A stretch of 64,000 nucleotides of DNA from Bryoerythrophyllum caledonicum (taxonomy: Eukaryota > Streptophyta > Bryopsida > Pottiales > Pottiaceae), in assembly GCA_963971425.1 (NCBI GenBank), contig OZ020525.1, positions 12,468,187 through 12,532,186 on the forward strand, in the 5' to 3' direction. This document shows positions 1 to 11,736 of this stretch, in pieces (position 1 is the first letter of the stretch; each line of letters opens with the position of its first letter). The translations under genes were made by a program, and so were the position numbers. Under the pieces are notes generated by a model. That model saw only the letters and a list, made by a program, of their open reading frames with translations, was not told where the DNA came from and searched no databases.

Positions 1-1306
1 TCTGAAAAACCCCCCAACTTAATTGATTTTCACTCAAAGGTTAATACAACACATCAAAGGGTAAAAGTGGTGAGAGACACGTAGGATGTCAATGCCACAT
101 AGGACGGCCACGTCGACGCCGAGGTAACATATGTACCATACATAGGGTTAAAGTTCAGCTTTGACCCTAGGTTGACTCTATTGTGTCGTGACGAGAGGGT
201 CCGTCACGACAGGTCACGTCATGATGGCACGTCACTGTCACAATGTCACGATAGACAACCCTGCCCGCTATGTCCAATGTTTGGACGGGACCGACCGCTC
301 TGTCTGTCTAGTCCACCGGATTTTGGCCATGTCTGTCCTTTATGACAACCCAGCTCCAAGTTCATGCTCTAGTTCCAGCATAAAATGACATGCCACAAAG
401 TAACGTGTCATTTACAGCCAAATGTTCTAACCTTGGACAAACTTCAAGGCCTACTTGAGAAAAGTTGTCCAGACTGTCCGCCCGTCCCGTCCGATACCCC
501 TGATCTGCTCATTAGGAAAACCCTGGCAAAGACAAAAGCCGGATCACTTCTTGGTCGCCTTGGAAACAAAGCTGCAGTGCATCATGCGTAGAAGTTCCGA
601 TGGACCAAAGATTCTGAATAAAAATGTAGCAACCAGCGGATTCACATGTGCAAATCAATGCAGAAAGTCCACTAATGTAGTTATCCATAACTGTTTGTGC
701 TGATTTGTAAGATTGCAAATGAACACAACGCAAAGCCAGTAAACGTCACTAGGGTTTCTCCACATGATCCCAACGGCAAAAGCACCAATAAACATCTCAT
801 CTGTTGAACTCACATATTGTAAAAATTACTTGCTCTTGACAGATGTACAGTAGCTCTCTAGTTTATTTTTCATCCTAATTTACCTTCTCATTCATCGCTC
901 CTGTCAACGTTGACAGACCAGTCTACATATTCTCGGCACCCTTGCCTTAACGTAGAGCTGTGCACATCCTTGCTTCAATTCAATGCAGGATCTTTCGAAG
1001 TATATTTCGAACTTCGTCTAAAACCCTGAACCCACGCCAGATCTCATGAAAACACGGGAAAGGTTCTCAATTTTTTACGCTAGGTAAAAAACATACTCTT
1101 GAACAGTTATTTCAGTACTGGAAACTGGATCTGGAGAGTATACCGCACACAATTTATCTGCTGCAGCAGTAACAATGCACTTCAAGGGCCAATTATTATT
1201 TACAGAATGCGGACTGATCGAAGAACCTACCACTGTATTCTGTTTTAACTCATCAATGCGAGGTAGAGCAAGAATGCCCAAACATAATTTCGGAAAGGAG
1301 TAGTAC
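1..1306. other. Intergenic, no supported gene
   Basis: Short open frames occur on both strands, but none resembles a known domain and none shows splice-supported continuation. The last part is the 3' flank of the aquaglyceroporin gene, whose stop codon is at 1307-1309 on the minus strand. I see no tRNA, repeat array or mobile element here. Confidence 0.5.
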
Positions 1307-4300
1307 TCAGTGAGGATGGATGCCGTTCATGACATTGTTGAAGAGAGCACCAAGAATGGCACCAAGGCATGGCGCCAGAACAGGCACCCACGCATACCAC
1401 CACTCCGAAGTCCCCTTCCCAGGGATGGGCAACAACCAGTGCGCAACGCGCGGTCCCAAGTCGCGCGCCGGGTTCAGCGCCGGTCCTGTTATGCCCCCTC
1501 CACAAAGCACTAACCTGCACACAAGTGTCACCAATGTTGCCAATGTCACCGATAGGAGTATTTAAAGCCAGTTTCTGAATCAGATGCTAGTTTCCATCCA
1601 GGAGCCCCCAACGCATGTAATGGAATCTACCAACTCAGAGACCAATGAAAATCCATACGTTTGCCATCCAGCAGCTGTTAGGTCCAGCACTCTCCGCAGC
1701 ACTGATGTGACTAATATCATGAGTCATTGCTCTGTATCAATCACGACAAGTCTAGTGTCTGTATGCTAAAGCAGGAGGGTACTTTTTGTAAGTGTGTAGA
1801 AGCACAATATTATTTTTTGCGTGGAATAAGTGATTACTTAAGAATATTTTGGAGAGGGATCTTCCTTTCAAACCAACAAGTCACGTTGAGGGATATGATG
1901 CCCAAAATCCAGAAACACCATATTCATTATATTGGGAGATTGGGAGCCTCCCAAAATATTATATGAAGCTTAAGTCAACCTAAATATGCAAATGTTTAGT
2001 GAATTTACACAATGAATTTTTTCCTATATGTACAATATGGGTACATATTCAGCTCGAGTCGAGCTGAATGTGCACAATCAATTTCTATTGGGAAAACCAT
2101 TCATACCTTTCAAAGTCCTGGAAATCTCCCAATATGATAAATATGGTGTTCAGAGGTTGACTTGCCCCTTCCGCCAGCTTTCAATTAATGGGCTGAACGG
2201 GGAAACATCTAGCTTCTTGTCATACAACTCCTTAACGAAACCGTTAATTTGGCGTGGGATTTGTTTTTGAGGATTTGGTTGGAGTGCTTACGCGAAGACT
2301 AGGAGGCCGATCAAGGCCGGCTCCATGCCTGACTTGAAGAGCTCCCTCTCGGCCGAGTACTCGAGAGGGATGAGCTTGCCCCGGTTGATGATGGCGAAGG
2401 CTCCGTACGTGAGCAGGAAGGTGAGCGCCGCCTCGGCCCAGAAGCAGTGGAACCAGAAGTGCCTGGCCACGGAGGGCCGCGTGCAGAACACGATCAGCTT
2501 CACTTCCTGGTCCTCGGCTATGCGCTGCTTCACGCTCGGCCCACACGCAGACTTCATCGACTTCGCCTGCAGGCATTTGTGAGCACAGACTGTTGCGATT
2601 ATTTACTTAGAGTTTCCATTTCATTGGAGAAAATTGAAGCACTAGAACAGTCGCAACGTTTTAACATATGATCTGAACAAGACAATCACAATTAGTTGAA
2701 GCCAATTAATTAAAGATGTGAGCTACAGAGAGAGAATGTTAGGTGTTACTGCATAATCTAGAGAAGACATGAATCAGGAGGTCGAATGCGAAACGACCAG
2801 TTTTAGGGAACCTTAATCCAACGATCGTTACAACCATGCTCTGGATGTAATTCACAACAGCTTCAAACTGTATAATTTGTTGGACGATCACACATACCCT
2901 GGCTTGGCGCAGCCTGTCGATGGAGCTTTTTGGGGAACCTTGCTTTATGTCTGCGCACGCGGTACTTCTGTTGCTGATCTGCACGATCCATATGCCGAAT
3001 GAGAGACTGATCATTCCTAAATCCACATGGGAGACCAGACCTGAGATTAAGGAAAAAAAAAAAAAAAACAGGTCCCTTACCTTGCGTTTCAAAGCAAGCC
3101 AGAATGAGTTCATAGGATGTTCGAAATCCTCGTGCTGTAGTCTCCCAATCATCATGCTTGTTTTGTCTCTCGTACCAGCAGACGCATACCTGCAAAAGCG
3201 AGTAAGATTCATGTCAAAGAAATTAGCCGACAATAATAATATGTAAAGTCATCCAAATAAGACACTCCGGGCTCTTTTTTTCATTCATGTAGCTTGAACA
3301 TCACCTGGGGTGATCTCATGCAAACTCTTTCTTCACTCTTATTGGCAGTTGAAACCACTTTCACTAGAGTTTTAGATACCACCGAGGACTGAATTGAAGG
3401 ATAAAACCACCAAGCTCTTTTGTTGATCAAATACCGCTAAACTCTCTAGAGTGAGGAAAGAGTGTAAAAGAGGAGGTATATTCTTGAAAATGAGGGTGAC
3501 TTCACAAATACCATCGAGGTGCCAGAAACTAGTATTTCCTCACCGATGAGCGGGCGCGCTGAGTTCCTGCCTGATGATGGCAACGCCGTTCGCCTCAAGA
3601 TCACAACAATCACATGAGATCGACTCCTCCGTCGACTCCACGAACTCCAGCGGCTGGAAATGCGGAATATACGTCAACCACACCAAAAAACCGCCCAGAA
3701 ACCCACCCAGCATCTCAGCCCCCACGCAAACCACAAACTTTCTCCACGTGATCTCGCCCACCACCGCCGCAGCAAGCGCCACTGCCGGGTTGATAAAACC
3801 TGCAACAGGGGCAATCAAGTCCGTATTAACATTTGTAAAGATCGTAAACTTCTAGAACAAACTCCAGAGGCAAACTCTTGAGTTTTAGAACATCACCGGT
3901 TGATTCCTTTTCTAATAGGCCACCCTCATGGACACATTTTTATTCTTCCCGTTAATGGCCACTTGCTTCATTTTCACTAGCTTCTTTCAGTTTGGTTCAA
4001 AAACATGTTTCCTCTTTTTAAACCCCTTACGTGTCTCATTTTTCCCCGATTTGAAGTGCTGAGTCCTGACATAATCACTCCCCTAAGGTGAGTCACCTAT
4101 GTGTCAAAAACAAGTTACAACAGGTGACTAGTTCTTAAAATTGGTAGGAAAAGTGAGACACATGGGGAAACATCACGAGGAAACCATACAAGACTCCTGT
4201 GAAGAAACTCTAGGCTCGTCCCGCTCCAAGTCCTAAATGGAAGACTGCACTAACAACGGTAGGAATTAGAGTGTTATGATTGAGATTTGCGATTGAGAGC

Positions 4301-4510
4301 AAGCGGTTGCAGCAGTAGTGCTACTTACCGGAGATGTGGCCGACGAATTGGAGGGGGAGGAAGACGCCCAGGCCGAAGCAGAAGGCGATTCCCAGGAAAC
4401 CGATGCCGTGGCCTTTGGTGCCGGGGAGCACAGCGTTTGCGATTCCGCCTAGTCCTACCACGCACATCGTCGCGGTGCCCAGGAGCTCGGCGGCGAACAT
4501 CTGCCCATCA
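1307..4510 (-). CDS. GlpF-type aquaglyceroporin (major intrinsic protein), five exons seen
   Basis: Membrane channel for water, glycerol or other small neutral solutes. Exons on the minus strand: 4510-4329, 3799-3544, 3189-3081, 2566-2292, 1514-1307. All junctions are GT-AG and phases agree. From the ATG at 4500 the reading is 339 codons plus stop. Exon 1 has AELLGT and GHISG, exon 2 completes the first NPA box (FINPAVALA), exon 4 has [12 protein letters not shown], and exon 5 has [18 protein letters not shown]. The aspartate after the second NPA box (NPARD) is the glycerol-facilitator signature, and the pattern fits the GIP class described in mosses better than PIP or TIP proteins. About 88 extra residues lie in loop C, encoded by the end of exon 2, all of exon 3 and the start of exon 4. 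Exon 1 may instead begin at an acceptor (4512-4511) with a further short upstream exon that I could not find, so the N-terminus is uncertain. Confidence 0.9.
3392..3510 (+). repeat. Dispersed repeat family Y, copy in an aquaporin intron
   Basis: The segment contains ACCACCAAGCTCTT, then a purine-rich GAGTGAGGAAAGAGTG block and a GTGACTTCACAAA block. The same order of blocks recurs at about 36355-36487 and 46525-46640, with partial copies near 38510-38740 and, inverted, 37560-37700. It has no coding capacity and its ends are not defined. Confidence 0.5.
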
Positions 4511-4930
4511 CTGTACACCAATGCCACCATACTAACAAACCCTCCTAGAAACTGTAATAATACGTGCGTCAAAACATTATGCAAAAACTGATGATCAAGT
4601 CCTCAAAGGTGCAAATACTGGTGCAACTTTGACAGACGAAACGTCGACGTCACTGACAGCATGCGATTCAACTTCCAGGCTAGCTCTCCACTAAACTACA
4701 ATGATCGGTGATGTCAAGCAGGGGGTGATATTTAAGTATCATTTCTGCAACCAAGTTGGTGGCAGCTAGTACTTGACAGTTGTGAAGTTTGTGAATCTGG
4801 ATGAGTCAGCGATGGGAGCTAGGTGCACGGTGCCGGGTCCAGAGCCTGAGGCATTGGAGTGACTAGCCAGCGAGCGCTACAGTTGGTCTTGTGTGCCTCC
4901 ATGCTGACAGTGATCGGAGGAAGAGAGTAT
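4511..4930. other. 5' flank of the aquaporin gene
   Basis: No ORF with recognisable similarity. A missing first exon or the promoter of the aquaglyceroporin could lie here. The right boundary is the left end of the TTAA-type element that received the large insertion. Confidence 0.4.
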
Positions 4931-5592
4931 CTAAACCCAAAGACCAAGTGTCAAATATGGGCTTTTTAAAAGTTCGGTCAGGTTCCTATGGTGTCAATTT
5001 TCAACATTCCACTTTGAAAATTTTACTGTAGTAGGACATTACTAAGACCTCAGTGGGAGAACAATTTTTTCCTAAATCCGACATACATTGAAAAAGTAAT
5101 AGGGTTTTGAATTGCAAATGGGGAGAGTGGGCACTTTGGGCACCTCCAAAAACTTTTCCTAGGACTCTCTATTGAATGTGAGATTTTCAATACTAGCAAT
5201 TGTTTTTTTTTCCCTTCATATTGTCCAAAAAAAAATTCTTGTCTTTAGTGAAAAATAGCATATTAACCCAAGTCAAACATTTTCACACATTGTTGGGCAA
5301 GGTACCTAAAAAACTTCTTCATTTCCACATAAAACTTAGAGATCTTCATATTTTTTACTTTTTTTTGTTTATCAACAATGTAGAGTGTAAATCTTTGTGT
5401 GGAGCATTGAGAATATCAATCTAAAACATTTTTAGTTCACAAAAAATTTAAACGCAAATTGGCAATTTTTGAACCTCCACTCCTTGCATAGTTGTTTTGA
5501 ATATGCTACACCCCTCTTCTACCCCTAAAATTTGGTGTGTAAGGAACTAACATCATGCTTAACACAATGGTAATAGAATTAGACTTTGTGTA

Positions 5593-5616
5593 CACTAAAT
5601 TTGATGTTTAGTGTAG
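5593..5616 (+). repeat. Left 24-bp terminal inverted repeat of the large element
   Basis: It is identical to the reverse complement of 24844-24867. The tip contains a near-palindrome (CACTAAA...TTTAGTG) that could form a short hairpin. Variants of CACTAAAT follow at about 5621, 5641, 5662 and 5682 and look like subterminal binding repeats. Confidence 0.9.
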
Positions 5617-5834
5617 GGGACACTAAATGCAAACCAGGGCACTAATTGCGAACAACGCAATTAGTGTAAGGACAATGTGTGACACTAAATGTCAACTCCA
5701 ACACTATTCACAAACTCTAGTAAAATTTGGAACAATTTCTTTTTTACTTGTTGACATTTAGTTTAGAGATCTAAAATTTCAGCAAAAGTGGGAAAGAAAA
5801 TTGTAGGAATATTGTTGATTATCCGCCCCTGTGC

Positions 5835-6165
5835 AGTAAAAATCCGAGCAACCTTTGGAAGGTCATAAGTCACTCAATTTTTTTTTGTAATTGGACATAT
5901 GAGGAGGTTTTTGACATTTGCGGAAAATGTAGATGCCGAAAAACACCTCATATGTCCAATTTGGACAAAAATTGAGTGAGTTAATTGAAATGGAATATCC
6001 ACATCTGGTTAAACATCAAATGAGTGTATTATTGGTGCTCAACACTGTGTTGCAAAAATTCCAGCAACATTTTGAAGGTTGTAAATCACTCAAATTTTGT
6101 CCAAATTGGACATATGAGGTGTTTTTTGACATCTACAAGAAATGTAGATCCTGAAAAACACCTTA
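5835..6165. repeat. Direct repeat containing a long hairpin
   Basis: A block of about 113 bp at 5835-5947 recurs as a diverged direct repeat at 6052-6165. Between them, 5870-5912 and 5938-5979 form inverted arms of about 42 bp around TTGGACATATGAGG, separated by about 25 bp. Sequence from about 5955 to 6050 is also similar to about 21538-21630 at the other side of the element. No coding capacity is seen. Confidence 0.7.
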
Positions 6166-6675
6166 AACATGCAATTAAGCAATTTTGCCCTCACCATTTA
6201 AAAGTGCACTTGAGTAAAAACGCGACCATTGTGCGCAAAATTGTCAAAATTGCAAAATTTCAAATTTTAATAAAGAAAAAAATGAAGTTTGTGCAAACAT
6301 ATTGTGTATCATCAAAATTGTTGATATAAAAAGCTATGTAATGGCATTTTCAACAAAGTTTCAATAAAATTTCAAAGAAATATTAAAAGGATTGTATTGT
6401 ACAAAAATACGCAATCACCAATAATGATACAAGAAGCAACAATTGCCAAATCATAAGTGGATATTCTAAATAGTACATGATATACAAATCAATGAAAATC
6501 AATATAAATGCATCTAAACATGGATATAAAGATGTAATTTAGCAATAGTAAAAATCTCTTTTATCCATAGAATTGCTCCACAACGTCCTACATAACCCTT
6601 TCAATATACTACCCTTGCACATACACTAAATGGCAATTATCATACACAATATACTTATAATACTTTGACTATCTA

Positions 6676-9060
6676 CTATGTAGCATTTAAGGTTGCTTGC
6701 AAGCGGTCGTCGTCGATAGCTTCGGTTTGCATTGCAATATATTCTAGTATGTGAGCCTTAGCCGATTGAAGAATGCGAATCCTACTTTCAACCTGCATTC
6801 CAAATACATTGCGCTTTCTCCACCGACAAGCACTAGTCATGATCCTTTCCGGTTCATCTACCCATGAAAAAATACATGCCTCTTTCTCTACCCAACTATG
6901 GCTCTCACCAGATGGCTCCCACAATGAATCCATGCAATTGGCATACCGTTGTGCAGATGACTCCACTCCATCAACAACCAACCCTCGAATGATGGGCCAA
7001 TACCAACAAACCTTCATCTTCAATCTCCATCGACCTTTTCCGTCTTCAATCACCTTCCCTACATAGAATGGTACACCACCTTCTACTTCTGCTCGATCAA
7101 CACTCAAGGCTACAAATTGTCCACAACCGATATCAGATTGTGGATTAAATGGTGGAAACGGGTCGTGGTTATCTTCATGGACTCCTCCTTCGCCTTGTTC
7201 CTCAACATGGTTGCGTTCCGTTCTTTGTGCCCTACGCACTGCTTGATTTGGTGGTCTTCCTCTACGAGGACCAAAATATCCTCGAGCCTCGGCATTTGGT
7301 AGCATAGCCACTATCTGGTCCACAGCAGTTATCTCGCGATTATCTTCACTTGGACCGTCCATTACATCCAAGGCTGCATTTTCTCCAGGTGCGGTGTTGG
7401 AGACCTCTGAAGGCCAAAATGGTGAAGAACAATGGTCGTTGTTGCGATTTTTGTGTGGAAATTCAGCTAGATAGAGTTTCAACTTTTCGGCCTCCTCTTT
7501 TGCATCACGATTCCTGTCCTCATGCTGCAATCTTTGAATGCACCTTTGTTTATATGCAATGAAGTCATCCAACGCCTTCAGCTCCCGCTCGTCTGCTTCA
7601 AATACTTTTGCAAAAGCTGGTCGCTCATCTCTACTTGGAAATGACCTCAAAGTCTTTGTTCCTGCCTCTGGTCCCCATGGATCCTTGCAATAATGCTTGT
7701 GTTGTACTCGAACCTCACGAATTCCCTCTCGATTATCCATATAAAATCGCATGTGGTGCGGAAATGTTATGCCAACCATTGCATCCGGACCTGTCAATAA
7801 GTGAGGAGTTATAAACAATTTCCAATCCCACACATTCTCTAACAGTCGAGCGCTAACAAATGATTCCGTAGGGGATGTTCCTCTTTCTATAAGACTAAGC
7901 ATCTCCTTCAACGAGTCCACGTCCGACCTCTTCAATGTACTTGATATACAACTGAAGCGTTGATCAATATCTTCATGTGTATGGCCCACTATAAGAAAAG
8001 AGAGTTCCACCTCTTGGAAAAAGCCCAATCTCACTAATGTAGCACATAGAGCAAACATATAAATGTTTTTATTCTCGCGTGTGCAGTTGTCCGCTTGGAT
8101 GCGCAATGTTGGTGGCAAAAATCCCTTCCTCCGCAACACATCTCCTATCACATATAACAATGTGCTGACGACCTGGTTGCTATCATGTTTGTGGTGAGCC
8201 CCAAACCACACATCGCAATATAAACCAATCCCATGTACAAGGGCCCCGCACAAGTGGGTCTTCACAAATCGGTGCTCAATGTTCTTCACAGTTTGACGCA
8301 TCCTTGGTACCATGGTTGTGTTTTGGTCCATGCCATCCACAATGATGCACATGTACAACTCAGGGCTAATATAACACGACCTCTTGAATATCCAATAATG
8401 CCTACGTTCCTCCATCTGGTTGCGGAGATGCAACATAAACAACTCTTTTATCTTTATCCTTGCATCCGCATTGGTGGTTCCCTCCATGGCACATTTATAC
8501 TCCCAACAATGATAACACTTTGAGAATCTCGAAAATGGAGGTACCTGGACGTGAGGATACCTGATGCGCCACATCTTCCGGAACGAGCTGATCGAAATGG
8601 TTTCCCCATTACAAATTCTCTTCACCTCCTCGTTCACGTAATTGAATACATCAAACTTTACTGTATTCATGGGAAGGAGAATAAGAGGCACGACTTCGTT
8701 GTCACTTTTACGGCGGATAGAACGATGTGGTTGAGGACAACCAGCTTCATCCACAAATGATTTAAAGCAGGCCTCTGCCGCGGACATTCTAGTGCTCTCT
8801 CTAACCGGGTCTGAAAGGGTGTTGCCATGAATCGCCGTCACTCTTCCATATATTAAACAATCTTTCTTCAATTGCTTAAAGCGCCTCTGCGAATAGCCAA
8901 CCCCAAGAGCGTAGCAGGCATTGCAAACTTGTTTGCCATCTAACTTCGTTACAAATTTATCCCGACGAGTTCCTTCCGTTCGTGTATAAAAAGAAACGAG
9001 CATTTGTCTCATCCACGTACTTCGTACAGAAAACTTGGAAGCCCATGCATTATATCGCAT
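6676..9060 (-). CDS. DUF7869-like protein with putative RNase H-fold core
   Basis: An open frame of about 796 codons. The first ATG is at 9060, but the open frame extends upstream, so the true start probably lies in an upstream exon. The conserved centre reads IIVDGMDQNTT (residue ~241), QADNCTRENKN (~324) and GHTHEDIDQRF (~361), in the order and spacing expected of an RNase H-fold (DDE-like) core. I recall this pattern from the DUF7869 family, common in repeat-rich plant and animal genomes. Before it lies a Cys/His-rich stretch, KCYHCWEYKC (~183), a possible zinc ribbon. The C-terminal ~140 residues are a separate region with a possible small beta-barrel (PFYVGKVIEDGKGRW). No stop interrupts it, unlike the DDE_1 copy in the same element. 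Whether it is the transposase is inference. Confidence 0.75.
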   Translation of the reverse strand: MRYNAWASKFSVRSTWMRQMLVSFYTRTEGTRRDKFVTKLDGKQVCNACYALGVGYSQRRFKQLKKDCLIYGRVTAIHGNTLSDPVRESTRMSAAEACFKSFVDEAGCPQPHRSIRRKSDNEVVPLILLPMNTVKFDVFNYVNEEVKRICNGETISISSFRKMWRIRYPHVQVPPFSRFSKCYHCWEYKCAMEGTTNADARIKIKELFMLHLRNQMEERRHYWIFKRSCYISPELYMCIIVDGMDQNTTMVPRMRQTVKNIEHRFVKTHLCGALVHGIGLYCDVWFGAHHKHDSNQVVSTLLYVIGDVLRRKGFLPPTLRIQADNCTRENKNIYMFALCATLVRLGFFQEVELSFLIVGHTHEDIDQRFSCISSTLKRSDVDSLKEMLSLIERGTSPTESFVSARLLENVWDWKLFITPHLLTGPDAMVGITFPHHMRFYMDNREGIREVRVQHKHYCKDPWGPEAGTKTLRSFPSRDERPAFAKVFEADERELKALDDFIAYKQRCIQRLQHEDRNRDAKEEAEKLKLYLAEFPHKNRNNDHCSSPFWPSEVSNTAPGENAALDVMDGPSEDNREITAVDQIVAMLPNAEARGYFGPRRGRPPNQAVRRAQRTERNHVEEQGEGGVHEDNHDPFPPFNPQSDIGCGQFVALSVDRAEVEGGVPFYVGKVIEDGKGRWRLKMKVCWYWPIIRGLVVDGVESSAQRYANCMDSLWEPSGESHSWVEKEACIFSWVDEPERIMTSACRWRKRNVFGMQVESRIRILQSAKAHILEYIAMQTEAIDDDRLQATLNAT

Positions 9061-9814
9061 GTCCAATAGGTACCTATTGCACTTTGCACGCTTGTAAGGG
9101 ATACCTTAGTTGCTGTAGTTTCTGTCAAGGATGCCTCGCTTGAGACTCTCCTTCTCCTATTCTGCATAGAATATGGACGACGCGTTGGTCTAACGTAAGC
9201 TAATCCATCTACATTGGGGAGATCTCGGATATTAGAGGCAGTACATTGAGAAAATGGCGAATTCTCATCTACGGGGTTTGAAGCTTGACTAGTGCGCCGA
9301 GACTTTCGGTGGATCTTGGTGTGTTAAACCGATCATGGAAATCAAATTCTGGAGCCATCATTCGTATAGGTGTTGTTTGAGATCCATCTTCACCATGGGC
9401 ATTTCTAATATTAGGTTCTACGGCCAAGACACGTAGCAAAGACCGGTGCCAACGAATGATCAAGCCATTGCACATGCCAAGACGCTCTCCTACAACCTCT
9501 CCGGTCCAATGCAATGCATTGTCTGCCCTAATGATACGCACCGCCACCTCGAATGGGAACAACTTTGACCCATTCAATTCCATGCCACTTTTGAATGCAT
9601 GCTCCCTTGTTCCCAAACCCACAACATCTCCACTTTCTGAGAGCAGTTCTACAGTCCTTTCCAATTCAGATGGAATAACCCCAACAGATCTTCTTTGACT
9701 TTGCCTTGCACGTGCTGCTCGTACTAATCGGGCCCCCACAGAACTATTGGAAAGGATATTATCTCTACGGGTGTTTGGAGGTGCCAAAGACGTTTGATAT
9801 GTGTTGGTCTCCAT
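9061..9814 (-). CDS. Upstream ORF, probable N-terminal part of the DUF7869-like gene
   Basis: A 181-codon ORF (9814-9269) starts at an ATG and ends just before the 796-codon frame. A second open stretch in another frame (about 9300-9105) bridges the gap, and the large ORF remains open up to about 9100. The three frames therefore follow one another with two offsets, which means either one or two short introns or two frameshifts. The 181-residue part is basic near its start (LVRAARARQSQRRS) and has no recognised domain. The bridging part contains an arginine run (QNRRRRV) that could be a nuclear localisation signal. I did not decide between introns and frameshifts. Confidence 0.45.
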
Positions 9815-10842
9815 TGTTGCTATCGGTACAAAAAAAACATAGCGGTTGCAAATTGGTCAACATATATGTAGACATTAACCTCTAAAAAATCAATTCAGGG
9901 TCAACAAGAAGGTATATACCACAATATAAAAATAAAATGCAAGAAATAATAAAATAGAACTAATTTTTAAATAGAAAACATGATATAGTTTATTTTCTTT
10001 TGTATTTGAAATTGTACATGAAAAATATATGTAACCTTGTCTGTTAATGTGTGAAATTGTTTGACTTGGATTTAGATGCACCAATTTTATTGAAGTTTAT
10101 TTCATTTTTTGATATTATCATTTCACCTCACAGTTTAATGAAGGCTTAAATACGATTTGGGGTTATTTAACAACAAATAAACATAAACTACAAATAATAT
10201 TTCAATATTTACCTCATAAGTTGTGCCTTTCTACTTCACATGTTCTCTTGCGAAGGACAAATGTTGCTTCATTGGGCCCACAATGATCTATGATAGATTG
10301 TTATAAGTTTGCCCCACGTTCACCTTGGCCAAATCCACAATACCTAATTCTTGGACCTTTGTCTCTTTTGCAGTATGTCTTAGTAGTCCTGGTTTACTTT
10401 GTAGTTCTACGCCTATCTTTTATACATTGTATGATGATAATCATTAGCGTCTTCTAGGTCATTTAGCTAGAACAATACAATAACCCCAAATTCCCAGTAG
10501 TTTGTTAAATCAATGTATCAAAAAATGTCTCTTTCACATGAGACGTTCTATGATAGATTCAACAACTTTTTACTATAGTTTTCAATCATAGGGAATTTAA
10601 GTTAACTACTACATGAATACACTTATATATTTTAGTAAACTTTAACTGCACATATCATAAGGTTTATCCTTTGAATAGTGCATTCTAGTTTTATTATTCC
10701 CTGCATGGAAATTGTTATGGTATTTTGAATAAAATTACTGACATATTTTTTTCAATAATCAATGCCTAAATTTTATGCCAAGTGTATATTCTAACTTGTA
10801 TTAGGTCATTGCAAACAAAAAAATCACAACTAATAGAGGTGT
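9815..10842. other. AT-rich non-coding part of the large element
   Basis: Nothing recognisable was found. It probably holds the upstream region of the minus-strand DUF7869-like gene. Only short low-complexity open frames occur. Confidence 0.5.
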
Positions 10843-11736
10843 TTAACCCCTAAAGGCCCAAGAGCTCCCCTCAAGGGACTCTTTAAGGTCTGGGCTAGTT
10901 TCTATGGTGTTAATTTATAACATTTCTTTTTGTAGATGGACATTTGGAAGCTTTGTGTGAGTCTAATTTTTTCCTAAATTCGACATTGTATGAAAAATCT
11001 ATAGGGTTTTGAATTTCAAATGGGGAGATCAGGCACGTTCGGCAACTCCAAAAAGTATTGCTAGGACAATCTATTGAATGTGAGATTTTCAAAACTAGAT
11101 AATAATATTATTTCCTTTCATATTGTCCAAAAATTCGCTTGTCTTAAGTGGAATATAGCATAATAATCTAAGTCAAACATTTTCACACATTGTCACACTT
11201 TGCCGGGCAAGGTACCTAAAAAACTTCTTTTTTTCCACATAAAACTTAGAGACCTTCATATTTCTTACATTTCTTATTGACCATTCGGATTATCATTCTA
11301 AAACATATTTAGTTCACAAAAAAATGAAACGTGAACTGGCAATTTTTGAACCTCCACTCGTTCCACATTTGCATAGAATATACTACACTCCTCTACCTCT
11401 AAAAATTGGTATTCTTGGAAATAACATCACGATGAACATGATGGTAATGTTCACAGACCTATATGTAAATTTGACACTAAGTGTAGTCAAAGTCTGCTGA
11501 TCCGCTCTAAGTAGGGAAAAAAGAACAATTTTCTCTACTTCAGACACTATAATCTTTCAATCCGTGCGGTCAAAATTTATGAAATTTGTGAGGACATTAA
11601 TGAAATAAGTCTTAATTTAGATCCTACGGTTAGATGTAGAAATAAAAGGTTTTGATTACCTCATTACTCATTACACTAGAACGAGTAGTTTTGAAGTGTT
11701 TTTGGTGTGAAAATGCCTTCGGCCTTTAGGGGTTAA
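10843..11736 (+). mobile_element. Complete TTAA-type MITE nested in the large element
   Basis: Intact copy, 894 bp including both TTAA sites (10843-10846 and 11733-11736). The tips are CCCCTAAAGGCCC and its near-perfect inverse, GGCCTTTAGGGG. Its interior matches the halves at 4931-5592 and 24870-25148 and the copies at 12853, 16330, 27690 and 33916. There is no coding capacity. It shows that the TTAA family has inserted into the large element as well as having received it. Confidence 0.88.
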
